From: Omphiscola glabra
Lineage: Eukaryota; Mollusca; Gastropoda; Lymnaeidae
Assembly: GCA_964017045.1 (NCBI GenBank)
Contig: OZ024806.1
Location: 26,932,503 to 26,996,502 of the forward strand
Direction: 5' to 3'
DNA: 64,000 bases
Shown here: positions 36,401 through 44,859 of the stretch, piece after piece
Layout: each line of letters starts with the position of its first letter
Numbering within the stretch: position 1 is the stretch's first letter
The notes under the pieces: generated by a model
Told to the model about the DNA's origin: nothing
The model's input: the letters and a program-made list of their open reading frames with translations, nothing else
Database searches by the model: none
Program-made: the position numbers and the translations under genes

Positions 36401-36754
36401 AACTTACATTTTGTTACACTAAATTAATTTTTTTTTAAACACAAAAAACTAAAGAAATATCCAGTAGGCTTAAAATTTGACAGGGGAAATAATGGACAAT
36501 AGACAAAAGCGTCTCTCGAGTGTTGCTATTACTTACCTTGTCCTCAGAATTAATCAAGGGGCATAAGCCGTTTTCCATTTTGTAAACTTTAATAATATAA
36601 GTAAACAGCAAACACATGAGCTTCAGAGATGACGTCATTATACAATGATTATGACTTTGCATACTTAAGATCCTTCCCGAAACTTATTTCATTTTTAAAT
36701 TTATTTTTTTTTCCATCTCTTATTACAGATGATAAGTTTGAAGGCACCCTTTAG
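16908..36754 (+). CDS. Cadherin-like single-pass membrane protein, copy B (18 coding exons, ~661 aa)
   Basis: Exons: 16908-16982, 18508-18588, 18940-19036, 19494-19584, 20650-20714, 21437-21580, 22680-22808, 24222-24401, 26069-26165, 26847-26943, 27238-27341, 28550-28730, 30514-30688, 31652-31891, 34348-34435, 34979-35026, 35260-35327, 36729-36754. All junctions are GT-AG and every phase matches, giving 1,986 bases with one stop. Residues 1-25 are a signal peptide. About 26-545 form some five cadherin-type repeats, with FDYESKS near 302, DVNEPPEF near 336 and VNDINDN near 437; the first repeats lack the full calcium motifs. About 547-567 are Thr-rich. The membrane helix is near 576-598 (AFFGTMMAIIG, then GLAALLGIGWLCL, across two exons). 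A Cys-rich juxtamembrane stretch and a Pro-rich tail end in NDKFEGTL. Likely role: calcium-dependent surface adhesion or recognition. No closer subfamily is recognised. Confidence 0.88.
18285..18412. repeat. Two (TA)n microsatellites in copy B intron 1
   Basis: TA dinucleotide runs at about 18287-18327 and 18370-18412 are separated by 40 bases of unique sequence. The rest of intron 1 (16983-18507) is AT-rich and shows nothing recognisable beyond two similar stretches near 17510 and 17840 (GCCAAGCTTCAGCTCGA versus GCCACGTTTCAGCTCGA). Confidence 0.9.
19985..20640. repeat. CA-rich degenerate tandem region
   Basis: About 650 bases of ACAC, CATACAC and ACCCAAACAC variants lie in copy B intron 4 and end just before exon 5. 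Open frames across it are composition artefacts. Confidence 0.8.
20925..21085. repeat. ~27-bp minisatellite, about six copies
   Basis: The unit AAGGATATCACAACCTCTCA plus TAGAATA recurs in copy B intron 5 with moderate divergence. Confidence 0.85.
21182..21262 (+). pseudogene. Decayed duplicate of copy B exon 6
   Basis: One frame gives LVIASIKTTP and the next frame gives PQFTPVDKRVYPSTE followed by a stop. The real exon 6, 250 bases downstream, gives TVTISAKSTPQFTQIDKAVYTDPE. About 80 bases align almost throughout with one frame break, and no AG acceptor is kept at the expected place. This is a fossil exon left from an exon or repeat-domain duplication. Confidence 0.8.
21585..21945. repeat. 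~51-bp minisatellite starting at the exon 6 donor of copy B
   Basis: The unit TTGGTATTGCTAGGTATACA plus TATTAGTCAGTGTCGTAGTC and about 10 more bases is repeated about seven times. Its first part resembles the exon 6 end and donor, TTGGCGCTG|GTAGGTACAT. Copies become more uniform away from the exon. Confidence 0.8.
22809..23575. repeat. 22-bp minisatellite starting at the exon 7 donor of copy B
   Basis: The donor reads ACAG|GTCAGTCTAGTCATG, and from that base on the 22-bp unit CAGTCTAGTCATGTTAGCTG plus GC is repeated about 34 times. Higher-order blocks exist: a GGTTACTCTAGTCATG... segment followed by TTGGGTGG recurs. The array runs through the 5' half of intron 7. Confidence 0.92.
23625..23935. 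repeat. ~30-bp CT-rich minisatellite in intron 7
   Basis: The unit CATACACCGCTATGTTTTTA plus CCCCTC is repeated about ten times with divergence. Confidence 0.85.
24818..25014. mobile_element. SPIN-like hAT MITE with 8-bp target duplication
   Basis: It starts CAGTGGATCTCAAATTTCCT and ends CATGAGAACCGATG, with inner blocks AATGCCGTGAC, TTTTAATACAGTTCC, GTTGTGACGACCCCCAACCA, TTTTCCGATGATCTTAGGCG and GACCCCCAAGGGGTC. These match, block by block, what I remember of the SPIN ('Space Invader') hAT family. ACTTAGAC at 24810-24817 and TCTTAGAC at 25015-25022 form an 8-bp target duplication with one mismatch, as expected for hAT. It sits in copy B intron 8 and carries no transposase. Confidence 0.85.
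25121..25713. mobile_element. pogo/Tigger-like non-autonomous DNA transposon with TA target
   Basis: The left end CACCCATACCTCGCTTTACG is matched inverted at the right end (CACCTATACATCGCTATACG), and TA flanks both sides. The ends resemble Tigger/pogo termini. GGCCGTA motifs are repeated near both ends. A short open frame on the minus strand inside (25444-25647) has no recognisable transposase motif. It lies 106 bases after the SPIN-like element. Confidence 0.75.
26152..26258 (+). repeat. Four copies of the end of copy B exon 9 with its 5' splice site
   Basis: The true exon ends GGCTACCTGTCTAG|GTAAGC. Three further copies (GGCTACCTGTAACGTAAGC, GGCTACCTGTCTAGGTAAGC, GGCTACCTGACTAGGTAAGC) follow at 26-28 base steps, so decoy donors sit directly downstream of the real one. 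Confidence 0.92.
26590..26662. repeat. (AAT)n microsatellite in intron 9
   Basis: AAT/ATT trinucleotide runs, partly self-complementary. Confidence 0.85.
27342..28549. other. Copy B intron 11, nothing recognisable
   Basis: AT-rich, apart from a less AT-rich part at 27370-27700 containing a G run at 27652-27668. No exon, repeat array or mobile element could be supported. Confidence 0.5.
28750..28890. repeat. 16-bp minisatellite 20 bases after the exon 12 donor
   Basis: The unit CAGTTATAGATGTACA is repeated about eight times with few differences. It starts 20 bases inside intron 12. Sequence at 28915-29080 with GGTTTCGGCCGAAAC looks like a degraded mobile element that I could not classify. 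Confidence 0.9.
29698..30355. repeat. 38-bp minisatellite with a longer ~57-bp variant at its 3' end
   Basis: The unit GGAGATAGTGGCTCAAAGCA plus GACGGGACAATAAGAGAA is repeated about 11 times. The last few units carry an extra TGTGCAATCTTGAATTGACA. A diverged boundary unit (GCATTCGTAATCTTGAATTG) shows that the long form is ancestral and the short form is a deletion that spread. Confidence 0.92.
31000..31230 (-). mobile_element. GC-rich dispersed repeat, family G copy 2 (fragment)
   Basis: On the minus strand it holds GGGCTAGGGTGGC, then TAGAGACCGATGG, and ends GACGCCATTTCCTA, in the same order as copy 1 at 16.06 kb. It contains a long C run on the plus strand. It lies in copy B intron 13. Relationship is by short blocks only. 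Confidence 0.4.
31913..32152. repeat. 23-bp minisatellite in intron 14, continued at 32617-32770
   Basis: The unit CAGTTGGTGCACACTACATT plus TAA is repeated about ten times, starting 22 bases after the exon 14 donor. Diverged units resume at 32617 beyond an inserted element. Confidence 0.88.
32160..32600. mobile_element. Degenerate hAT-like element inserted in the 23-bp array
   Basis: The right end reads CATTCCTAGCGCCGGCCCTG, the common end of CAGGGCCGG-type hAT elements. GGGGCCTTG blocks occur inside. The left end is too degraded to place exactly, so the start is approximate. Confidence 0.5.
32865..34345 (+). repeat. 49-bp array of ~28 copies of the 3' splice site and start of the membrane exon
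   Basis: Each unit reads TATATTCTCTCATATCATCAG|GTCTGGCTGCC and then CTACTTGTTACGACACC. The genuine exon 15 border at 34347/34348 reads TTCTCTCTCATCCCCAG|GTCTGGCTGCCC and then TACTTGGTATC. The array is therefore an expansion of that border. Units are nearly identical up to about 34240, and the last two before the exon are diverged. Because 49 is not a multiple of 3, the three frames rotate, and all three stay open across the whole array. Confidence 0.95.
34436..36728. other. Last introns of copy B, no further feature
   Basis: The introns between the tail exons are AT-rich with A and C homopolymers. No mobile element could be recognised, and no repeat array is present. Confidence 0.5.
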
Positions 36755-37012
36755 TGAGAGAAGTAGACGAAGACTAAGGAGAAGAATAACAATACAATAT
36801 GTGAAATATTTTAATTCCGATTTATCAGATCTTTTTACTAAGGCTAGCAAAATAGTTTTACCACATATTTTAACGTCTGGGAAAATTCATTTTTCAAGGA
36901 CCGAAAAGAGATTATTAAAAATGTCAAACAAATGGTACTAAATAGTTTTTTTTAAGGGACGCGAGAAGAATATTGAGCTTATTTAAGACAAACAAGAAAA
37001 TGATCTTAAAAA

Positions 37013-37375
37013 GCCGTCTAAAAGAAAGCCATTTAGTAGAAAGTCATTTAGTAGAAAGCCGTCTAAAAGAAAGCCGTCTAAAAGAAAGCCATTTAGTAGA
37101 AAGCCATCTAGTAGAAAGCCATCTAAAAGAAAGCCATTTAGTAGAAAGCCATCTAGTAGAAAGCCGTCTAAAAGAAAGCCATTTAGTAGAAAGCCCATCT
37201 AGTAGAAAGCCGTCTAAAAGAAAGCCATTTAGTAGAAGCCATCTAGTAGAAAGCCGTCTAAAAGAAAGCCATTTAGTAGAAAGCCATCTAGTAGAAAGCC
37301 ATCTAAAAGAAAGCCATTTAGTAGAAAGCCATCTAGTAGAAAGCCGTCTAAAAGAAAGCCATTTAGTAGAAAGCC
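37013..37375. repeat. 15-bp minisatellite after the copy B stop, continued at 38116-38210
   Basis: Units AAAGCCGTCTAAAAG and AAAGCCATTTAGTAG alternate in larger blocks of about 45 bases. The array is split by the GC-rich element at 37376-38115 and resumes with the same units. It would lie in the 3' UTR if the AATAAA at 38607 is used. Confidence 0.93.
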
Positions 37376-38115
37376 CCCCCCCCGGGGCTCTAGTCGGCAT
37401 GTCCGTCCCATAAATGGCATGTCGATAAAGAGGCGTTTGCCACGAACCCCCTGAAACGTTACCCGGGGGACATGATCACCGTGTAGGGGACCCGCGCCGA
37501 AAGGCAAAGGTAACGCACGGAAACTGCGTTAGATCGAGCACGGCTGCATGGTCCCCTACCAAGTGCAGCCGAAAATAACGTAGAAACAGGTCGGAATATG
37601 ATTACAGTTGCCGCATGGATATGAGGCGAAGGCGTGTGGCGACCCTAGCCGATGATTCCAAATATGCAGACGTGAGGGTACTGCTCCTAGGCAACCTTCT
37701 CCTTTTGTCATTTCCCAGCTGCGGTGTGAATTAGTCATGCCGCAGAAAACCACGTAAACCCTATTAGAGGGCGTCTGTTAACACCTACGAGTCCCCCCGG
37801 GGTGGGAAGGGGGGTCTTTAGAGACGTAAATTATATCCACCCCAGCCCAAGGAAGTCCGGCCCGGTTGCTGTGTAAGCATCAACCCGGCTGGCCAGGCGT
37901 CCCTTCTCTGATGCGGCCCCACTCGCATAGTCAATCGAGTGGAAGGGTGGGTGGGGCTGTCTCAGGGGCGGGGAGCCCTCGGCATGCCGCTTCGCGGCCT
38001 GGCTGGAATAAAGACCACCGGGGGAGTGGTTGAATGCCAGTTGGGGGCGGTGGAGGTGTGTTGGGGAAGACCTTATGAGCCTTGGCTCGATGGTCTGCTG
38101 ATTTTCTTAAGTATG
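37376..38115 (+). mobile_element. GC-rich dispersed repeat, family G copy 3, inserted in a minisatellite
   Basis: This ~740-base GC-rich block sits inside the 15-bp array. TTAGTAGAAAGCC occurs on both sides, as either a target duplication or the array unit itself. It contains ATGGATATGAGG, GTGGCGACCCTAGCCGATGA, GACGTGAGGG and GCTCCTAGGCAACC in the same order as copy 1, but in the opposite genomic orientation. No long open frame or tRNA-like head was recognised. Confidence 0.7.
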
Positions 38116-38606
38116 TTAGTTAGTAGAAAGCCCATCTAGTAGAAAGCCGTCTAAAAGAAAGCCATTTAGTAGAAAGCCGTCTAATAGAAAGCCGCCTAAA
38201 AGAAATGTTGTAACATAAGAAACGGACATTGATGAAGGTCCCAAAATGTATGTTATTTATTTTGATTTTTTGTTTAAATGCCTAAATGTGTTATATTATA
38301 GTTTTATGATGCCTTAGTGGAGTTAAAAGACAAATATTCTGTTTATCCGGTATTAGATTGAAGAGCCTTTCCCCACTCTTCACCAAAAACCCCAAGAAAA
38401 AAAACAACTTTTCCGCCCCTGATGTTATTGTTGTATTATTTTTTTAAAAATTCATTAAATCTTTTAATATTTCAACCCTTTTAAAAATGGATTATCCCAT
38501 GCCACAATATATTTTAATTTTTTTTAAATGCATGTACTACCAAGTCAACTTTTGACAATACAGACTCTTTAGTGGTGTATGCATATGTGCATATTGATAT
38601 TTGCTA

Positions 38607-38612
38607 AATAAA
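38607..38612 (+). promoter_or_regulatory. Candidate polyadenylation signal AATAAA for copy B
   Basis: The first canonical hexamer outside the inserted GC-rich element lies about 1.85 kb after the stop. Use of this site is uncertain. Confidence 0.3.
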
Positions 38613-39755
38613 TGTATGCATCTGTGATAAAATAACGGTTTTGTACATCTGGGGGTGCTTGTGTAAGATTTTAGAAACGTTTATTTAAATTTAATTTAAA
38701 ACTTTTACAAAAAGTGTGTATAGATGATGTCCTATATACCCGTTACTGAAATGTTGTACAAATGTTCGAAACATAATGTTGGCACATTCGGCGTCGCAAT
38801 TTAAAATATAAATTGACATAAATGTTGTCTAAATGTATTATAACAAAGTTAGACGGATTATACTTGTATACATGTTGTATTAATGTTGTATTACATGCAC
38901 TGTTTACCGACAAAGACCTTGAGTCAGACATTCAAATAAATTAATTGCACACCCGTTGAATCGACCTTTTAATGAATACCATCTATATTTTGTGTTACGT
39001 ACTGCCATAATGTATAGAGAATGTAATCTCTTATCTGACTGCTTGGCTTGTGTTTGTTACAAGCCACACACAGCAAAAGATGATACCATAAACTAAATAC
39101 AGTCATACAGAACGATACCCAGACCAGGGCTAATTACAAATAATAAATAATTAATGTAACTTTCCAAGTGAAAATCAAATAGAATACCATTTAGGCTGTT
39201 CACTTAAGTACAGCAATGAACTGAAACCGGTACAATGTTGGGAAGGTGCACACACAGACACACACAGACACACACAGACACACACACACACAAGTAAATA
39301 TAAAGTACAATATATGCGATCCTTTCAGTATGGCAATGTATTAGTCTCGCTTTCGACTCGTATCGTAATTGCAATCTATGTCCCTCTCTTTGTCTCGCTG
39401 TCTCTATCTAGCTCTCTCTGTTGATCGGCTTATTTATAGTCTTTCATAAAGAATTTTCCAGAAAGGTGTTATACATTGTATCTGTATCTCGTCCTGTATC
39501 GAAAGTTGTAAAGAATTATACTAAAGACTATGTTTACATGTAGCAAAGGTCAAGGGAGAAAATGTATAATTAGACCACACCCCTTAGGCCAAACTTGGGG
39601 TCACCCAGAGTTCATGCACGGGATGCACAAGAAACATGACGTCAACACAATGTGAACAAAGAAAGCTTCTGCATTAACTGTTGACTGGTGGTGTTGCTAG
39701 TGATCATGTATGCAAGTAGTTCTTTGGTCAAACTCATTTACCAATGTGAGAATGG
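38613..39755. other. Intergenic, no gene seen
   Basis: AT-rich, with a (CACACAGA)n-type microsatellite at 39247-39292. No exon or transposon was recognised. Confidence 0.5.
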
Positions 39756-39965
39756 GTGCTGGGCGGGTGATTGATCTAAATGAGTCAATCTTAAGCTAGT
39801 GGAGTCGAGTTCAATCACCATCAAAAACAATAACCAAATCCCCGATAGGATAGGACTCGTTAACATTGGATGGAAATTCATAAAAGAGAAGACAAATTCA
39901 GGAAATCCCTTTGGTGCTATGGCATTGACACGATGAAAATTCCGACAACTTTTGTGACGTAGAAA
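39756..39965 (+). mobile_element. SINE-like dispersed repeat, copy 1
   Basis: It shares TGATCTAAA, GAGTTCAATC, GGACTCGTTAAC and the spacing over about 190 bases with 63118-63300. GAGTTCAATC resembles a tRNA-type B box, and GGGTGCTGGGCGGGTGAT upstream could be a degraded A-box region. The SINE class is an inference. Confidence 0.45.
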
Positions 39966-40554
39966 GCATAAAGAGCACAGTAAAACAGACGACTTCATTG
40001 GGTAATGACTGACCGTGACAGGAGGTTGTACCCATTTGCAAGTCTCTAATAACACGATGACAAGGCGTAGGGGGCGCGATTTAGCTGAATATGTCATAAT
40101 TAAAGTGTGTCACAATTATGTCATCTTAGCGTCATTTGTGACGCAATGTCAATGTCACTTTGGTGGCGATAGAATGCTTCATGTTAAACTGTGTCTTCTG
40201 TTGGTTAAGACAAATAAATAGTATTTTCTCGTTCATACCCATGTTAATAGAAATGCCCTTAGTTTACAATGTAAGAGTATTCTTCAGTATATCCAAAATT
40301 TAAAGAAATAACAACAAAAAAATCCAACAACAACAATCACAACAAATATGATTATAATTTAAGAAGGGAATACTTTTAATTAAAACGTAATAGTCGACTA
40401 ATCACCTCTATGGTTGAATCAGGTGACAATTGTGGAGGTAAATCATGATGGGGGATATTATGATCTAAAAATGAGACATATTTGAGTTATAGGGACATGG
40501 ACAACGCTGCTGTTAGATTTTATGTCCCTGTAAACGTTACAGTGACGTGACCAA

Positions 40555-40870
40555 AGAAGTTTGTGATCATACAGTTCATTGCAAGTTATTAACCATACAG
40601 TTCCGTAGCAGTTTATGACCGTACAGTTCCGTAGAAGTTTGTGACAATACAGTTTCGTAAAAGATTGTGGCAGTACAGTTCCGTAGAAGTTTGTGACAAT
40701 ACAGTTTCGTAGAAGATTGTGGCAGTACAGTTCCGTAGAAGTTTGTGACAATACAGTTTCGTAGAAGATTGTGGCAGTACAGTCCCGTAGAAGTTTGTGA
40801 CAATACAGTTTCGTAGAAGATTGTGGCAGTACAGTTCCGTAGAGATTTGTGACAATACAGTTCCCTAAAA
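40555..40870. repeat. 52-bp higher-order array (two 26-bp half units)
   Basis: CAGTTCCGTAGAAGTTTGTG plus ACAATA alternates with CAGTTTCGTAGAAGATTGTG plus GCAGTA. It is far more uniform than its counterpart at 6.5-7.2 kb. Confidence 0.92.
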
Positions 40871-41055
40871 GTTTAACTTTACAAGGTGTATAGTGCGATT
40901 TACCAGGGAAACAAATACATTATTCTCTATGCATAAGAGTAACTAAAGCTACCAGATGGCGCTGATTTCAATAAATAAATTATGCGATATTTGCGCTAAA
41001 TGAGATTCTTAAAAATAACTCAACTGCATTCAGTGGATAATACATTCGTTTATAT

Positions 41056-41995
41056 CTTCTTCTATATAGTTAGGGCCCACGATCAATTTATTGATCATTA
41101 TGGCTCCTATGAATGTAGATGGGATTTGCAATGTATCTGTTCCTGGTGTTGATGAGGATATTTAACTGGTTACAAGAGTAACTGTTTGAGGGTATCATGC
41201 ACTAGGGGTTGGAAGGCCTGAGGCAATAGACGCAAATGAGTCAAGTGTTGTCCCCTCAAATGTTCCTTTTGAAAGCTTGTTCCAGTGCCTGATTGTCTTT
41301 GGTAGGAATGAGCAGTTCCTATACTGACTTCTCGCTGGTATCAGCCGGAACTGCCTGTCATGGCCTCTTCGCTGTCTATGGGGGAGAGGGACGAGTTTCT
41401 GTTTAATGCCAGAGCAGTGGACTAGCCCATTATTTATCTTGTAAATCATGGAGAGCATGGATAGTCGTCGTCGTTCCTCCAATAGTGACCAGCCCAGTGT
41501 TTCCAGCATGCTGCCAACACTAGAGGTATTCCTGTAGCGGTTCAGGACAAAGCGTGATGCCCTTCGCTGTACTGCCTCCAACCTGTCGATGCTTTTCTGA
41601 ATGAATGAGTCCCAGACCGAAGATGCATAATCTAAAAGCGGCCGGACAAAAGCATTATAGGCTCTTTCTTTCACACTGGAGTTGCTGATCTTTAGATTTC
41701 GCCTTAAGAACCCCAGGGTCTTGTTTGCCTGGTTGCACACATTGTTAATATGCTCGTCACAGCGGACCTCTCTCTGAATGGTAACACCCAGGTACCTTAC
41801 GGAGGAAACTGACTCAAGCAAATGACCATGCAATTCGTAGTGGTAGCGTAGAGGAGTACAACTTCTAGAGACTGACAGTGTCTGGCACCTGGCTGGATGA
41901 AATTCCATGTCCCAGCTCGACTCCCACTCAGCTAACCTATTTAATGCAAATAGTTGGTGTAATAAGTCTGCAGAGTAAAAGTGGGTGGTACTTTA
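41056..41995 (-). mobile_element. 5'-truncated LINE: end of reverse transcriptase and C-terminal region
   Basis: On the minus strand an open frame from about 41985 down to 41195 encodes LFALNRLAEWESSWDMEFHP, then YLGVTIQREV, RPLLDYASSVWD, LEAVQRRASRFV and FLPKTIRHWNKL. These are the classic thumb and post-RT blocks of jockey/CR1-group LINEs. The frame also continues upstream of the first ATG. The 3' UTR ends with a GATCAAT...ATTGATC hairpin, GGGCCC and a GAAGAAG tail. The active-site block is missing, so this copy is dead. Confidence 0.9.
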
Positions 41996-42239
41996 GTATA
42001 TTAATATAGTTCTGGGGCAAGTGCGTAGAGGGGGAATAGCACTATTTTGAATTCTCTTAAAGAGTATTACTTGAATGCGTGTTTTGCCAAGTAATTTCAG
42101 TAGGTGCTAACTAAACGCATATACGTAAACAAAGTATGCTGCTTTAAATTAATTCTAGTCAAATTTTATCCTTTATTAAAATCAATATTACATTCTTAAG
42201 GACACCAGTTGAATTAATTGTTGTTTTTAAACGTATAAT

Positions 42240-42895
42240 TTTCTGTAATTTCTAATTTTGATGTGAAGCGAAGTGAGCCTAGCCCTAGGCTGTAGTACTG
42301 CGCTATATAAGTGAGCCTAGCCCTAGGCTGTAGTACTGCGCTATATAAGTTAGCCTAGCCCTAGGCTGTAGTACTGCGCTATATAAGTGAGCCTAGCCCT
42401 AGGCTGTAGTACTGCGCTATATAAGTTAGCCTAGCCCAAGGCTATAGTACTGCGCTATATAAGTGAGCCTAGCCCTAGGCTGTAGTACTGCGCTATATAA
42501 GTGAGCCTAGCCCAAGGCTATAGTACTGCGCTATATAAGTGAGCCTAGCCCTAGGATGTAGTACTGCGCTATATAAATGAGCCTAGCCCAAGGCTATAGT
42601 ACTGCGCTATATAAGTGAGCCTAGTCCTAGGCTGTAGTACTGCGCTATATAAGTGAGCCCAGTCCTAGGCTGTAGTACTGCGCTATATAAGTGAGCCCAG
42701 CCCTAGGCTGTAGTACTGCGCTATATAAGTGAGCCCAGCCCTAGGCTGTAGTACTGCGCTATATTAGTGAGCCTGGCCCTAGGCTGTAGTACTGCGCTAT
42801 ATAAGTGAGCCTAGCCCTAGGCTGTAGTACTGCGCTATATAAGTGAGCCTAGCCCTAGGCCGTAGTACTGCGCTATAAAAACCACAAAATAATAA
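42240..42895 (+). repeat. 38-bp array (~16 copies) grown from a LINE 3' UTR, ending in its (AAT)n tail
   Basis: The unit GTGAGCCTAGCCCTAGGCTG plus TAGTACTGCGCTATATAA corresponds to the LINE 3' UTR at 993-1034 (GTGAGCCCAGCCCTAGGCTG, then GTACCACGCTATAGAAA). The last unit runs into an AAT microsatellite, as the LINE does. The segment was therefore multiplied inside a LINE end. Each unit contains inverted arms AGCCTAG/CTAGGCT. Confidence 0.9.
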
Positions 42896-43539
42896 TAATA
42901 ATAATACAACATGTCAACAGCGTTATTTTAATTCTTGTAGAAATTAACAAGAAACATCTGTCTCCAGGTTGTTATGTTGAATATTTCAGACCGTGAAATG
43001 ATTCATTAAATATTAAATAGATATCTTCATTTTCTATACTTTGTCTCTACAGCATGTGTCGCAAAGCTAAATGTGGTCTAACTTGAAATAGAAAACTTGT
43101 TTCTCTATGCTTTGTCGCTAAATTATGGGTCACACAGCTGAATAAGTTCACCTTGAGTTTACTCTTGACTTAATCACAATATGGGTTACATTTGAGCTAG
43201 GATTGTTTGGTGACTTAGCGACGTCCTGCAACAATTTTTTCTTGCAAACTCCTTTAAAAAATACGAAACAAAATGTATGTTTTTATTCTCTGCCTTAATT
43301 TTTAACAGTTTAAATATTTCCACAATACTCTACGTATTTTGATTTCTATCCACTGTAATTTTGTAATATGATAATAAAGGTTTCCCTTGTCTCTTTGCTT
43401 CTTTAAGAATATAGGGTAATGACTCAAAACAAGTTGGAAACCTTTGGTCTAGTCACCCTGACACTGTTGCGTTAGCTGCAGACCATCTGTTCAAAGCAGA
43501 TTAATGTATTCATAATTTGTTATTATGTCATCACAGCGC

Positions 43540-43632
43540 AGGCCCCCACAACCTCGCACCCTGCCCCCCCCCCTCTTTACTGACCCATCAGTGAACACGA
43601 CCTGGGACAACCAGGCCTGGAAGCAAAGCAGG
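43540..43632 (+). pseudogene. Cadherin-like copy C: decayed cytoplasmic tail exon
   Basis: The acceptor (ACAGCGCAG) and flanks match copy A exon 8398-8480. The exon reads RPPQPRTLPPPP, then is broken by a frame shift in a long C run, and resumes as PSVNTTWDNQAWKQ. The donor GTAGGT of copy A is GCAGGT here. Neither the preceding 30-base exon nor the NDRFEGTL exon was found nearby, so this is a relic carried by the segmental duplication. Confidence 0.8.
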
Positions 43633-43939
43633 TTCTAAAAAAACGTTTTATAATTTTCACTTAAATCTGTTATGAAAAATACTCGAGTGAACTCTGCACA
43701 TTTGACAGAAATAAGACCAAAGAATGGATGAGAGGACCTGAAAAACACGACGCAACGAAACAAACAACGTTATTATTATTATTTATAAATTTGAAATTAC
43801 TCGTTTGAACTCTCCTGGTGCGGTCCGAAACCCCCACCCCGCCTTCACCTTACTCTCTCCCAAATGAGATTGTTTTGTTGTGATGAGATTATTGTGTTGT
43901 ATTCAATTAAAATAAAAATATTATTAGATGCTTTCATCA

Positions 43940-44265
43940 TTTTTGTGTGATGATAGTTGTAGTCGAGTATTATATGATTGTTGTAATCGAGTGTTATTTC
44001 ATAGTTGTAATTTGTGTTTATTTGATAGATGTAATCGAGTATTATATGACAGTTGTAATAAACTATCATAGTTGTTTTCGAGTGTTATTTGATAGTTCGA
44101 TTCAAGTGTTCTTTGGTGTTGCAATCAAGGATTATTTGATAGTTGTAGTCGAGTATTATATAATAGTTGAAGTCGAGTAGTATTTAATATTTCTTATGAA
44201 GTATTTTTTTATAGTTGCAATCGAGTATTATATGATAGGTGTAGTCGAGTATTATTTGACAATAT
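43940..44265. repeat. ~25-bp minisatellite, diverged
   Basis: Variants of GATAGTTGTAGTCGAGTATT plus ATATG recur about 12 times. Confidence 0.85.
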
Positions 44266-44859
44266 TTGTTTCAGAGAACTAGTCTGTGATAATTTAGTAT
44301 CTGACTTCAAGTTCTTCTTCTTGATGACCAGTAATCGCAGACTTTCAACGTGTTATCAGCATTAAAAAAATAATAATTCCTGAGTAAATTATAAAAACCC
44401 ATGTCATTTTTTATCTACCCTTACTGAAATTTTAAAAAGGGGCCAAAAATGTATTCGATAGTTGTAACATATGGTTTAACGATTCAATTTCCACGTGATC
44501 ATCTTTGTAATTAAATTCTTTGTTTTGATGAATGATAAAATACTTATCTTTGCCAAACCGTATGATTGTGTTTACCCGCAAAACTAGTTTTACCCAAGTG
44601 CATATAAACGCATGAAGATAGAAATAGAGAATGCCGTTCATCAAGTACTCTCCGTATAGTGCATGGAACAAACTAATCAATAATAGTTGCAAACTAGGTA
44701 ATAATTGACGCAACGTATAATTCAGTGCATCAGCATGCTTCCAGGCGTAACGCTCAGCTTGTGGCTAATGACAAGATGAACAAAGGAAATATCGGGGTAA
44801 CATCATTATGATTTACACGATGAAATCATCAAATTGACTTGCAAATTGGAGGAATTAAA

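Larger units (their letters stand above)
40045..44850 (+). repeat. Right copy of the segmental duplication (left copy 5.9-13.5 kb)
   Basis: It holds the four blocks listed for the left copy in the same order. It has lost about 3 kb relative to the left copy and gained a LINE and a LINE-derived array between blocks. Confidence 0.75.

Noticed and set aside
36729..36754. PDZ-binding C-terminus of the cadherin tail (EGTL)
   Set aside because: A class I PDZ ligand needs Ser/Thr at the third position from the end; here it is Gly. No claim is made.
36973..37507. Open frames on both strands in the 15-bp array after copy B
   Set aside because: Period-15 repeat artefact lying after the stop codon.
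16058..38115. GC-rich islands as rRNA or snRNA genes
   Set aside because: No conserved rRNA core or snRNA motif was recognised, and the two main copies differ greatly outside short blocks.
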